From Pseudomonadota bacterium (GTDB lineage Bacteria; Desulfobacterota; Syntrophorhabdia; Syntrophorhabdales; Syntrophorhabdaceae): 49,448 bases of DNA. The stretch spans positions 1 through 49,448 of the forward strand of contig JAPLKB010000003.1 in assembly GCA_026388275.1 (NCBI GenBank), given 5' to 3'. The position numbers and the translations under genes were made by a program. The notes under the pieces were generated by a model that made no database searches, was not told the DNA's origin, and saw only the letters and a list, made by a program, of their open reading frames with translations. Positions 17,426-26,374 of the stretch are shown here, piece by piece. Each line of letters starts with the position of its first letter. The first letter of the stretch is position 1.

Positions 17426-17452
17426 TAAAGTTAGTCCTGCTGTTGCCGATAA
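17426..17452 (+). promoter_or_regulatory. Sigma-28 (FliA) promoter for the chemoreceptor gene
   Basis: TAAA (17426-17429), a 15-base spacer, then GCCGATAA (17445-17452). This matches the flagellar sigma-28 consensus TAAA-N15-GCCGATAA at every position. The chemoreceptor ATG lies about 140 bases downstream. Confidence 0.8.
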
Positions 17453-17594
17453 GAAGGATAACAGACATCATAGGGAGATAGCATAAGAATGTCCTCTTTT
17501 ATTTTTTTCAGCTTTTTTCTTTTAATATTAGTCACAAAAACATTATTCAATAATTTTAATCTTAATAAATATCCTGCGCGAAGGGAGGAGTTCC

Positions 17595-19232
17595 ATGAAA
17601 CTGTTTACAGACGTTAAAATAGGTAAAAGGCTTGCAATAGGTTTTGGTATAACTCTTGGCCTGATGTTAATCAATGTGGTAATAGGCGTGGTTTCCATTA
17701 ACGGCATAAACGATAAGCTTGAGCGGATGATCACAATTAATGCAGCCAAGATAATGCATGCCAATGATATCAGAACCACACTCGCCGATATAACATACCT
17801 TGTAGGGGAAATAGTAACTTCTCAGGAAAGCAATACCAGGGAAGAGGCAAAGAAACAGATTGAAGAGAAAAAGGCTAACTATAAAAAGGCTATGGAAGGA
17901 CTTGAAAAACTGGAGATAAACGAGGAAGGGAAAAATCTCATCACAAAGCTTAAGGAAGAGGTTGCGCTTGGCAGGGAGACCAACAATAGCGCCATTGAAC
18001 TCGGTATGTCAGGAAATACAAAAGAGGCAACCGAAAAGTATGAAGCACTGATACGCTTCGCTCAGTCCTATATTAAAGCCGCTGAAGCTGTCGTTCAGTA
18101 TAATGAAGGCAGCCTCCAATATAGATACAATGAAGCAAGAAAAAACACTTCAGCAACACGTCTTGCTTTTATAATTATAGGCATTATAAACATCTGTATC
18201 GGTATGTTTTTCTCCCGTTCCATTACAAAGAGCATTGCCATACCGATCTTACGCTCTTCCAGTCACATTGACTTGATAGCAAAAGGCGATTTTTCAATAA
18301 ATGTGAATGAAAATGCGCTTCAGAGGAAGGATGAAATGGGTATCTTTGCCAGATCCATAGATACCATGAATAAAAATCTGGGACAAATCATCAAGGATAT
18401 AACAATATCGGCTACCAATGTGGCATCCTCAAGCACACAATTAACCGCATCAGCCGAAAAACTGTCAAAAGGCGCTATGGACCAGGTTGAAAGGGCTACT
18501 CAGGTTGCAACCGCCTCCACCGAGATGAACCAGTCTTCGGAAGATATCGCCAGAAACTCAAACCAAATAGCGGAGGCGGCAAACGAGACCGTTAATATAT
18601 CAAAACAGGGACAAGTGGTCGTCGACAAAGCAATCCAGGAAGTGAATATAATCGCGGAAACCGTGGAGGCTGCATCAGGATTTGTAAAAGAACTGGGAAA
18701 CCAATCACTGAGAATCGGGGACATTATAACGGTCATTGAAGAGATCGCAGACCAGACCAATCTTCTTGCCCTCAATGCAGCAATCGAAGCAGCCCGTGCC
18801 GGGGAACAGGGGAGAGGTTTTGCGGTAGTTGCCGATGAAGTAAAAAAGCTTGCGGAAAGGACTTCTGCTTCCACTACTGAAATAGCCGGCATGATAAGAA
18901 CAATCAGGGGAGGCGTGGAAAGGACCGTTGAAACAATGGAAAAAGCAAAAGATAATGTTGTCACAGGGGTCCAGTACTCTTCACAGGCCCAGACAGCGCT
19001 GCAGGATATTACAACAAGCATTGACGGACTGTATGGCGGCATTCATCAAATAGCAAGCGCCATAGAAGAAATGAGCGCTACCACAGATGAAATCACCCAG
19101 GATATGAATCAGATTTCAAGTGTCACAAAGGATACATTCTCTTCATCGGAGGAAATATCCGAAGCAGCTGCAGGACTATCTAAACTTGCAAGAAACCTTG
19201 AAAATGAAGTTCGGAATTTTAAAGTTAAGTAA
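17595..19232 (+). CDS. Methyl-accepting chemotaxis protein (four-helix-bundle sensor)
   Basis: Transmembrane segments at about residues 12-35 and 188-208 bracket a helical ~150-residue periplasmic domain of 4HB_MCP type. HAMP follows (residues ~210-265), then the coiled signalling domain with the conserved tip [20 protein letters not shown] near residue 380 and flanking [19 protein letters not shown]. It would signal through CheW/CheA; no C-terminal NWETF-like CheR-binding pentapeptide is seen (ends RNFKVK). AAGGGAGG precedes the ATG. A consensus sigma-28 promoter lies upstream and a hairpin follows the stop, so it is probably a single-gene unit. Confidence 0.95.
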   Translation: MKLFTDVKIGKRLAIGFGITLGLMLINVVIGVVSINGINDKLERMITINAAKIMHANDIRTTLADITYLVGEIVTSQESNTREEAKKQIEEKKANYKKAMEGLEKLEINEEGKNLITKLKEEVALGRETNNSAIELGMSGNTKEATEKYEALIRFAQSYIKAAEAVVQYNEGSLQYRYNEARKNTSATRLAFIIIGIINICIGMFFSRSITKSIAIPILRSSSHIDLIAKGDFSINVNENALQRKDEMGIFARSIDTMNKNLGQIIKDITISATNVASSSTQLTASAEKLSKGAMDQVERATQVATASTEMNQSSEDIARNSNQIAEAANETVNISKQGQVVVDKAIQEVNIIAETVEAASGFVKELGNQSLRIGDIITVIEEIADQTNLLALNAAIEAARAGEQGRGFAVVADEVKKLAERTSASTTEIAGMIRTIRGGVERTVETMEKAKDNVVTGVQYSSQAQTALQDITTSIDGLYGGIHQIASAIEEMSATTDEITQDMNQISSVTKDTFSSSEEISEAAAGLSKLARNLENEVRNFKVK

Positions 19233-19261
19233 AAGAATTAAATAAAACTGCAAGGCAAACC

Positions 19262-19292
19262 AGACAACCCCATCTACCGGACGGGGTTGTCT
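19262..19292 (+). terminator. Hairpin after chemoreceptor gene, probable terminator
   Basis: AGACAACCCC (19262-19271) pairs perfectly with GGGGTTGTCT (19283-19292) across an 11-base loop, 30 bases after the stop codon. The following bases are not a clean T-run, so termination efficiency is uncertain. Confidence 0.55.
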
Positions 19293-19388
19293 CGCTTCAA
19301 CCAATTATTATTTTAAAATTTCATTGTCTCTTTCATTATTTATTGCTATCCTAACGGGGTATTTTAGTAAGGGGGTTTGAGTATACAA

Positions 19389-20684
19389 ATGGGTATTTAT
19401 AACCTTATATCCTTCCTGGGGATTTTCTTTTTTATCGGTTTTTTATACCTCTTTTCTAAAAACAAGAAACGTGTCAGCATAAAAGTCCTGATTTGGGGCA
19501 TTCTGCTTCAAGCTCTCTTCGCTTTTTTTATCTTTCTCGTCCCTATAGGGAAAAAGATTTTTTTCTTTATGAATGATCTGACGATGGTGGTTGTAGACAG
19601 TTCATTGGGTGGTGTAAAATTTCTCTTTGGAAGACTTGCCCAGCCTCCGGGAACAGAAGGTTCCCTCGGTTTCATCCTTGCATTTCAGGCCCTTCCCTCC
19701 ATCATCTTTTTTGCCGGTTTAATGGAACTTCTTTACTACATAGGAATTATGGAAAAGGTAATAGGTGTATTTGCCCGTATATTTGCAAAGGTAATGGGTA
19801 TCAGCGGCGCAGAGTCGCTATGCGCATCTGCTCAGATATTTCTCGGCATAGAATCCAACCTTACGGTACGTCCTTACCTCAGGGAAATGACACATTCGGA
19901 GCTGATGGTCGTCATGACAACCGGTATGGCCACAATAGCCTCCAGCGTGCTCGGCTTTTATGTAATCATACTGTCCGGCACCTTTCCAACAGTAGCCGGG
20001 CATCTTATCTCCGCATCTTTGCTGCTGGCTCCGGCTGCAATACTTGTAAGCAAGCTTATATTTCCGGAAACCGAAAAACCTCTTACACTGGGTAAGGTAG
20101 TCAAGGTGGAATATGAGAAAGCAGGAAACGCCATTGAAGCAATCATTAACGGTTCCATGACAGGCGTGAAAATGGTTGTAGCAATATGCGCGTTGCTTAT
20201 CGCTTTCATCGGGCTCATATCTCTTATTGACGCAGGCCTGTTATACATAGGAAAGTTCATAAATATCCTGTTAAAGACAAGTGTAGATTTGTCTCTTACC
20301 AATACGCTGAAGTATATTTTTTATCCCTTCACTCTTGCCATGGGCGTACCTTATGAAGATGTACCTGCAATAGCGCGTATAATAGGTGAAAGGATCATAG
20401 CAACAGAGGTAAAGTCCTATCAGGACCTTGCCATCCTGATAAAAGAGGGAAAGATAGTGCACGAACGGAGTATTGTTATCGCAACCTATGCGCTTTGCGG
20501 ATTTGCACATATCCCGTCACTTGCCATCTTTGTAGGCGGGACATCGAGCATTATACCTGAGAGGACAAAAGAGATATCTATTCTCGGGCTATGGGCGCTT
20601 TTCGCCGCGAACGTGGCCTGCTTCATAACCGGCGCAATAGCCGGCATATTTTACACCGGCGGAGGGACTACCCTCTTAAGGTGA
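19389..20684 (+). CDS. NupC-type concentrative nucleoside transporter
   Basis: A polytopic membrane protein with about 9-10 hydrophobic segments. The order Nucleos_tra2_N (YNLISFLGIFFFIGFLYLFS), gate domain (PSIIFFAGLMELLYYIGIMEKVIG) and C-terminal domain with GAESLCASAQIFLGIESNLTVRPYL and MTTGMATIASSVLGFYV matches the CNT/NupC family, which import nucleosides with protons or sodium. ATG 19389 is preferred to TTG 19377, because the G-run upstream would be only one base from that TTG; the result is 431 residues. The next gene, pgeF, encodes a purine-nucleoside-active enzyme, which fits a nucleoside uptake/salvage pair. Confidence 0.9.
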   Translation: MGIYNLISFLGIFFFIGFLYLFSKNKKRVSIKVLIWGILLQALFAFFIFLVPIGKKIFFFMNDLTMVVVDSSLGGVKFLFGRLAQPPGTEGSLGFILAFQALPSIIFFAGLMELLYYIGIMEKVIGVFARIFAKVMGISGAESLCASAQIFLGIESNLTVRPYLREMTHSELMVVMTTGMATIASSVLGFYVIILSGTFPTVAGHLISASLLLAPAAILVSKLIFPETEKPLTLGKVVKVEYEKAGNAIEAIINGSMTGVKMVVAICALLIAFIGLISLIDAGLLYIGKFINILLKTSVDLSLTNTLKYIFYPFTLAMGVPYEDVPAIARIIGERIIATEVKSYQDLAILIKEGKIVHERSIVIATYALCGFAHIPSLAIFVGGTSSIIPERTKEISILGLWALFAANVACFITGAIAGIFYTGGGTTLLR

Positions 20685-20822
20685 TAAACCGCTACGTCGT
20701 AAGCATCAGGTACTGCAAACTCTCATTATGCGTATACGAAGGCATTGTTTCCCACCCACAAAAATAGTATATTGACTGCAAAGCTGAAATAGCTGATAAG
20801 ATAAACTGACCACAGGAAATTC

Positions 20823-21533
20823 ATGCAATTTGAACTTAAAACTACAGGCAATTGGTCTTACTATTATCTTCCTGAACTTGAAAAGGCGCATATAAATCAT
20901 GGCTTTTTTACAAGGAATTCGCCATCTCATACCCTGGCAGGTAAAGAAAAAGAGGTTTTTCTGGAAACCTTCAGTTTAAGTGATACGATCATCATGAATC
21001 AGGAACACGGCGACAGGGTGCATGTTGTAAAGTACGGTGAAAAGCCTGCATCAGGAGACGGCATCATACTTATCGAAAAAGGCGTGGCAGGCATCATCAA
21101 AACGGCTGATTGCCTTCCCGTCATTATCACAGAACCAGGTTATCCCATGGCATCCATAATCCATGCAGGCTGGCGGGGCACTTTAAAGAAAATCGTGCAA
21201 AAAGCTGTCCGTGCAATGACAGAACTCGGTGCAGAAAAAAAGCACATGACAGCAGTTATGGGGCCGCATATCAATTCATGTTGTTATGAAATCGGGTGGG
21301 ATGTTTATACAGCTTTCCAAAAGGCCGGGTTTTCAGCGGATATATTTCATAAAACCGGGGGGTCCCTTTTTCTCGATATAGGCCAGGCAAACAAGGAAAT
21401 ATTCAAGGATGAGGGCATTAAAAATATATTCGATATTCACATGTGCACTTTTTGCAATAAAGATTTTTTTCATTCATACCGCAGGGGTGAAACTGAAAAA
21501 AGACAGATAAACTTTGTTTCCTTAATGAAATAA
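20823..21533 (+). CDS. pgeF: Purine nucleoside phosphorylase / laccase-domain protein PgeF (YfiH)
   Basis: Member of the YfiH/LACC1 family. Zinc-site residues fit His 62 (MNQEHGDRV), Cys 97 (TADCLPVII) and His 114 (IIHAGWRGTL), with MGPHINSCCYEIG, LDIGQANKEI and CTFCNKDFFHSYRRG also typical. Family members have been shown to act on purine nucleosides (phosphorolysis, adenosine deamination), and in E. coli the protein edits misincorporated L-Ser in peptidoglycan precursors; the older name polyphenol oxidase is probably not the main role. ATG follows CAGGAAATTC. It lies 138 bases after the nucleoside transporter and before a strong hairpin. Confidence 0.92.
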   Translation: MQFELKTTGNWSYYYLPELEKAHINHGFFTRNSPSHTLAGKEKEVFLETFSLSDTIIMNQEHGDRVHVVKYGEKPASGDGIILIEKGVAGIIKTADCLPVIITEPGYPMASIIHAGWRGTLKKIVQKAVRAMTELGAEKKHMTAVMGPHINSCCYEIGWDVYTAFQKAGFSADIFHKTGGSLFLDIGQANKEIFKDEGIKNIFDIHMCTFCNKDFFHSYRRGETEKRQINFVSLMK

Positions 21534-21540
21534 AGTATAA

Positions 21541-21575
21541 TTAGTTGCCATCCGGAAACCCCGGATGGCAACTAA
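21541..21575. terminator. 15-bp perfect hairpin after pgeF
   Basis: Bases 21541-21555 pair with 21561-21575 around the loop AAACC, eight bases past the pgeF stop. The stem is long and GC-rich at the tip (CCATCCGG/CCGGATGG). A T-run does not follow on the plus strand, so it may instead stabilise the pgeF mRNA. Confidence 0.5.
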
Positions 21576-21623
21576 GTTAGCATACTCTTTAGCTATACAC
21601 CTTGGATTGTAAACAAGTTTAAT

Positions 21624-23747
21624 ATGAAATATAAAAAAGAAATATTATTTGCATCCCTCATATTATTAGTCTTCGGGTTCTTCTTTTACCTTGAAATGCA
21701 GCTTCCCTTCTTTAAAAAATTCCTACCAATAGAGGAAAACAAATTAATCGTCATTATACTGAATATCAACCTGCTCCTTATCCTTCTCCTGCTCTTTATT
21801 GTCACACGGACTCTGGTAAAAACATATATTGAAAAAAAGCGCGGTATCTGGGGATCAGGCCTGAAAACCAAACTGACCCTCACGTTTCTGATTGTCTCTA
21901 TAATCCCGTCATTTGCGCTCTTCATCCTTGCAACAGGTTTTTTTCATATAAGCATGGATAAGTGGTTCAGCCAGAAGATCGAGGATACGCTTGATAGCGC
22001 GCTTGAGCTGTCACAGTATTATTATGACAACATGTTCCAGCAATTTGAAATAACGGGAAAAACTCTCGCAGCAACCATAGGTAAGCAAAAACTTTTAAGC
22101 GATGAGGAGAAACTCGATAAAACACTTAAAAACAATTTAAAAACAAAGCATATCAAGTACTATTCAATACACGATCTTCATGGAAAAGTAATAAGAAGTA
22201 ATCTGGACGGGGAAATTGATGAGAAGCTCTCAGATAAAGCAAATTCATACACTAAAGACAACCCTGTCAGGGAGATAATCCCCTTAAAAGAGGGGGAGCT
22301 TATTATGATTGGCACAAAAATTAACGATGAATACGGCAATTCCCAGGCCATGCTTTTTATAGGCAGCACAATAAAAATACACGGCACATACAGGATCAAA
22401 GAGATCACATCTACCCAAAAAGAGTTTAAAGAATCAAGAGCGTTAAAGAAATTGCTGAAATACAGTTTTTACATACCCCTTTCGATAATAACAATACTGA
22501 CAATCTTTTTGTCTGTGTGGGTCGGGATAAAAATGGCAACGGAAATCACTACCCCTATAGAAAAAATGAAAGAAGGGGCGGCAATCATCGCAAAGGGAAA
22601 ATTTGACATTAACCTTGAAGACAGAGGCAAGGATGAAATAGGCACCCTTGTAGGCGCATTCAACAGCATGGCAAGGGAGTTAAAGATTGCCAAGGATGAG
22701 GTTGAAGCAAAGAAAAAATATATGGAAGTAATCCTTGACAACGTTGCTACAGGCATTATTTCAACAGATAAAACCGGCGGTATTCAACTTATAAACAACT
22801 CAGCCCAGGGCATTCTTGGAATTGAAAAAGAAACGTTGCCAGGCACACCCTTCAGGCAGATTTTCCCTGATGAATTCAAAAAACATATGAAATCATTTTT
22901 GAGGGAGGCAAGGGATGCAAGCGGCGGGAGCATCACTAAAGATATGAGGCTTAATCTTCAAAACGATATTAAATACATACGGGCTTCTCTCACAACTTTA
23001 AAAGATGAAGCAAGTAAAACCAAAGGGTTTATCATAACATTTGATGACGTCACATACGTTGTAAGAGCTGAAAAGCTTGCTACATGGAGAGAAGTGGCAA
23101 AAAAACTTACTCATGAGATAAAGAATCCTTTAACTCCCATTGTCCTTTCAGCCGAACGCATCCGGAGAAGATTACTCTCCAATTTTAAAGGCGATGACAG
23201 GGAAATACTCGATGAAACGACTTCCATCATAATTAAATCGGTTGATGACATAAAGGGCATAGTAAACGAGCTTACCAAACTAACACACATCTCTCAAACA
23301 AAAGCTTTAGAAGATATAAACTCCATTGTAGAAGAAACCATCTCTCTCTACAGGAACCTTTATTATAATATTGGTTTTGAATTCAACCAGACAGTAGTTC
23401 CCAAATCCAGAGTAGACCGGGACGGCGTTAAAAGGGCAATCATAAACCTGATAACCAATTCAGCAAAAGCGATAGGCAACAGGCCTGGCACGATTGTAAT
23501 TACAACAAAATATGACGAAAATAAGGGAATGGCCGTTTTAGAGGTAGCTGATAACGGCTCAGGAATTCCCGAAGAAGATAAGAAAAGGATATTTGACCCT
23601 TATTTTACTACAGACAAACACGGCATGGGCTTAGGGCTTGCGATTGTCCATTCTATCATTCTCGAGCATCACGGCAGGATACGTGTAGAAAACAATATGC
23701 CTGAAGGCACGAGATTTATCATCGAACTGCCGATTATGGAGACTTAA
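21624..23747 (+). CDS. NtrY-like membrane sensor histidine kinase
   Basis: The 707-residue protein has three N-terminal hydrophobic segments (residues ~8-25, 42-60, 85-110), a periplasmic domain, and a further span at about 280-303. HAMP (TTPIEKMKEGAAIIAKGKFD), a PAS domain (MEVILDNVATGIISTDKTGG) and a HisKA domain follow: WREVAKKLTHEIKNPLTP places the phosphorylated His at 497. The ATPase ends with NLITNSAKAI, ADNGSGIPEEDKKRIFDPYF and GMGLGLAIVHSI. This is the NtrY architecture, usually followed by an NtrX regulator. Here no response regulator follows; the next gene, 14 bases on, is ParB-like. The weak ribosome-binding site gives little help with the start. Confidence 0.92.
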   Translation: MKYKKEILFASLILLVFGFFFYLEMQLPFFKKFLPIEENKLIVIILNINLLLILLLLFIVTRTLVKTYIEKKRGIWGSGLKTKLTLTFLIVSIIPSFALFILATGFFHISMDKWFSQKIEDTLDSALELSQYYYDNMFQQFEITGKTLAATIGKQKLLSDEEKLDKTLKNNLKTKHIKYYSIHDLHGKVIRSNLDGEIDEKLSDKANSYTKDNPVREIIPLKEGELIMIGTKINDEYGNSQAMLFIGSTIKIHGTYRIKEITSTQKEFKESRALKKLLKYSFYIPLSIITILTIFLSVWVGIKMATEITTPIEKMKEGAAIIAKGKFDINLEDRGKDEIGTLVGAFNSMARELKIAKDEVEAKKKYMEVILDNVATGIISTDKTGGIQLINNSAQGILGIEKETLPGTPFRQIFPDEFKKHMKSFLREARDASGGSITKDMRLNLQNDIKYIRASLTTLKDEASKTKGFIITFDDVTYVVRAEKLATWREVAKKLTHEIKNPLTPIVLSAERIRRRLLSNFKGDDREILDETTSIIIKSVDDIKGIVNELTKLTHISQTKALEDINSIVEETISLYRNLYYNIGFEFNQTVVPKSRVDRDGVKRAIINLITNSAKAIGNRPGTIVITTKYDENKGMAVLEVADNGSGIPEEDKKRIFDPYFTTDKHGMGLGLAIVHSIILEHHGRIRVENNMPEGTRFIIELPIMET

Positions 23748-23760
23748 AAACACTTAAGCT

Positions 23761-24660
23761 ATGAAAACTACAGACATTGACCATATAAACATAAACGACA
23801 GAAGGTTCTGCATTTCATACCCCACACAGGATGATACCCTGTTTTCATCTATTAAAAAAGTCGGGATTATCCAACCTGTAATGCTTCTTGATACGACGCC
23901 TTACATTGTTATAAACGGGTTTAAAAGGGTCTTATCGGCAATACAGGCCGGTTTTACAAAAATTCCTTCTGTAATTATTAATATCAGTGAAAAAGACGCT
24001 TTACTTTATGCCATTCACGACAACATAAAACGAGGGTTGAATCTTGTTGAAAAGGCTCACGGTATTGAGAGGATGCTTCATGCAGGATTTTCATTGGCTG
24101 AAATTCATGAAACAATGATACTGTTATCCCTTGATCCGCATGAAAAAATCCTTGAAAGGCTTACTGCCGTTGCCAACATGGAAGACACCTTTAAAGCATT
24201 CACAATCAAAAAAAACCTCGCGATGAAGCAGGTTGAAATGCTGATGCGTTTCAACACTGAAGAGCGGACAAGCATTATTGATATGCTTACTGCAATACAC
24301 ACAACTGAAAGCTTTATAAGAGAAATCCTCGAATTGCTCAATCTCGTGAAGATAAAAAAAGGTAGTATTGATTTTAATTCGTTAAAAGATGGAACTGAAA
24401 CACAGGAACTGAAAAAAAGACTGAAAAATATCACGAACCCGATCCTTGTATCTCTTGAAGAAGAATTGAAGCAAATAAAGCTCCAATGTGCACTCCCCCC
24501 TGATATTGACATAAAGGTAGACCCTTTTTTTGAAAAAGGATATATTGATATTGTAATCAGGGCAAAAACAGAAGATAAAGCAAAAGATGCTATTGAAAAG
24601 CTCAACAATATCTTAGACAGAGGATTTATAAGGAATATACTTGATCTTACAAAAGGTTAA
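23761..24660 (+). CDS. ParB/Spo0J N-terminal-domain-like protein, 299 aa
   Basis: Residues ~8-95 follow the ParB N-terminal pattern: ININDRRFCISYPTQDDTLFSSI, KVGIIQPVMLLDTTPYIVINGFKRVLSAIQAGFTKIPSVII. In ParB this fold binds and hydrolyses CTP through a GERRxR motif; here the corresponding place reads INGFKRVLSA, closer to the ParB-like sulfiredoxin/regulator group than to chromosome-partition ParB. The rest is helical, with a Lys/Glu-rich C-terminal part. No parA, no parS-like site. It is squeezed between the NtrY-like kinase (14-base gap) and a radical-SAM gene (20-base overlap), so it probably acts with one of them. Function unknown. Confidence 0.72.
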   Translation: MKTTDIDHININDRRFCISYPTQDDTLFSSIKKVGIIQPVMLLDTTPYIVINGFKRVLSAIQAGFTKIPSVIINISEKDALLYAIHDNIKRGLNLVEKAHGIERMLHAGFSLAEIHETMILLSLDPHEKILERLTAVANMEDTFKAFTIKKNLAMKQVEMLMRFNTEERTSIIDMLTAIHTTESFIREILELLNLVKIKKGSIDFNSLKDGTETQELKKRLKNITNPILVSLEEELKQIKLQCALPPDIDIKVDPFFEKGYIDIVIRAKTEDKAKDAIEKLNNILDRGFIRNILDLTKG

Positions 24661-25588
24661 TTTTACAGAGGCAAAAGGCAATATTGTAAGGGATTGTCCG
24701 GGTACAAAATATCACATATGCTGTGGATACAAAACGATTGACCTCATTGAAGGCTGTGTAATGTCCTGCTCATATTGTATTTTGAAGGCCTATATAAATA
24801 CCCCTTATATAAAAATCAATAAAGATATCCCTTATATCATATCCCAGATCAAGATAGCGATTAATGCTGAAACAGATCACATATTAAGATTCGGCACGGG
24901 CGAGTTATCCGACAGCCTTGCTCTTGACCATAAGCTTGGGCTCAACCGTCCCCTCATTGAATTTTTCGGCGAAACGAAAAAGGCTCTCCTTGAATTAAAA
25001 TCAAAATGGGCATACATCACGCACCTTGTTCCATACCTGAACCCTTATACGGTTATCTCCTTTTCGCTGGCGCCACAAAATATAATCAACAAAGAGGAGA
25101 AGCGGACAAGCCCTCTTTACAAAAGGCTGCGGGCGGCAAGAAAGGCTCAGGAACTGGGGTGCTTTGTTGGACTCCACTTTGATCCTGTCATCATCTATGA
25201 AGGATTCGAAAAAGATTATGAATACCTCATAAATGACATAGGCAGGATACTTGACCTGAAGAAGGTTATATGGGTCAGCATGGGGCTGCTCCGTTTCCCT
25301 CCGAAACTCCTTGACCGCTTCATCGAAGAAGGGAGGACAAACCTGCTCTACGGCGAGTTTATACGGGGTGAAGACGGAAAATACAGGTATATAAAACAAG
25401 AGAGAATAAAAGTGTACCGGATGCTTTATGATCTTTTGAAGGACAAAGAGGAAGATCTTTTTGTCTACCTGTGCATGGAGAGGGATGATGTATGGAAAAA
25501 AGTAACAGGCCTGAACATAGAGGATAACGAAGCCCTTATAGGACTTTTTGATAAGAGGATAAAAAAACTATTCGGAGGTAATATATGA
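24641..25588 (+). CDS. Spore photoproduct lyase-like radical SAM protein
   Basis: The cluster motif GCVMSCSYCILKAY has the C-x3-C-x2-C spacing (Cys 39, 43, 46), as in spore photoproduct lyase and its relatives, followed by FGTGELSDSLALD and a TIM-barrel-like remainder. The 315 residues fit the SPL family. There is no Cys between residues 47 and 173, so the cysteine that donates hydrogen in true SPL, expected some 45 residues after the cluster, has no counterpart; the substrate is probably different. Translation starts at TTG 24641 (AGGAA six to seven bases upstream), inside the ParB-like gene, and ends with a 4-base overlap with the SDR gene. A DNA-repair role is therefore only one possibility. 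Confidence 0.82.
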   Translation: MILQKVNFTEAKGNIVRDCPGTKYHICCGYKTIDLIEGCVMSCSYCILKAYINTPYIKINKDIPYIISQIKIAINAETDHILRFGTGELSDSLALDHKLGLNRPLIEFFGETKKALLELKSKWAYITHLVPYLNPYTVISFSLAPQNIINKEEKRTSPLYKRLRAARKAQELGCFVGLHFDPVIIYEGFEKDYEYLINDIGRILDLKKVIWVSMGLLRFPPKLLDRFIEEGRTNLLYGEFIRGEDGKYRYIKQERIKVYRMLYDLLKDKEEDLFVYLCMERDDVWKKVTGLNIEDNEALIGLFDKRIKKLFGGNI

Positions 25589-26373
25589 ATTTCAAAGATA
25601 AAGTTGTATTTATTACAGGCGGCGCAAAGGGCCTTGGAAAGGCAATGGCAAAGGCTTTCCTTGAAGAGGGCGCTTTTGTGGGAGTAAACGGAAGAAATAA
25701 AGAGTCTGTCGCAAAGTTTGAAGAAGAGTTTAAAGACAAACAGACGATGGCCTTTAATGCGGATATTACAAACTATGATGAGATGGAAGGTATAGCTGAA
25801 AAGGTTTTTGAAACGTGGGGTAGAATTGATGTATTGATAAATAACGCAGGTATTGTCAATCCCCTTGTAATATCAGAAAAGATGAAAAAAGATGATTTCG
25901 ACAGGACAATTGATGTAAATCTGAAAGGCACTTTCTATGTGACTCAGATCTTCGGCAGAAAAATGATAGAGCAGAAACAGGGAAGAATTCTATTTATTGC
26001 ATCACAGGTTGCACTTTTAGGGGAAAAGGGCTTCCTGCCTTATGCCATCAGCAAGTCTGCCCTAATGTTAATGGCAAGATCCCTTGCCTATGAATGGTCA
26101 AAATACGGCGTTACTACTTGTGCAGTAGCACCGGGTTTTATGAAAGGCGGCATGAACGAGGGTTTGATAAAAAAAGAAGCTTTTGTGGACCACCTCTCGA
26201 AAAGGACACCCATCGGCAGAATGGGCAATGTAGAAGAACTTGTATCTTTAGTACTTTTTCTTGCTTCAGACAATGCCCGATATGTAAACGGAGAGACTAT
26301 AACAATGGATGGCGGTATGACCGGCTACACACAGGAATCTCTTTTGGATTTCATTATGAAGAAAGGCAGATAA
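25585..26373 (+). CDS. Short-chain dehydrogenase/reductase (FabG-like)
   Basis: Classical 262-residue SDR: cofactor loop TGGAKGLGKA (residues ~11-20), NNAG near 88, and the catalytic Ser/Tyr/Lys set in ASQVALLGEKGFLPYAISKSA. Arg in VNGRNK after the second strand suggests NADP(H). The end of the protein, GETITMDGGMTGY, is typical. Relatives include 3-oxoacyl-ACP reductases and many other alcohol/ketone oxidoreductases, so the substrate cannot be given. The ATG overlaps the stop of the radical-SAM gene, and the DUF4013-like gene follows after one base, making a tight run toward the acyltransferase/acyl-ACP synthetase gene. Confidence 0.93.
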   Translation: MNFKDKVVFITGGAKGLGKAMAKAFLEEGAFVGVNGRNKESVAKFEEEFKDKQTMAFNADITNYDEMEGIAEKVFETWGRIDVLINNAGIVNPLVISEKMKKDDFDRTIDVNLKGTFYVTQIFGRKMIEQKQGRILFIASQVALLGEKGFLPYAISKSALMLMARSLAYEWSKYGVTTCAVAPGFMKGGMNEGLIKKEAFVDHLSKRTPIGRMGNVEELVSLVLFLASDNARYVNGETITMDGGMTGYTQESLLDFIMKKGR

Positions 26374-26374
26374 G

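Noticed and set aside
18500-19042. 180-residue leftward ORF
   Set aside because: Antisense to the chemoreceptor signalling domain; a known artefact of that codon pattern.
23761-24660. Chromosome-partition ParB
   Set aside because: No parA neighbour, no parS-like site, and the CTP-binding GERRxR motif is not present in its usual form.
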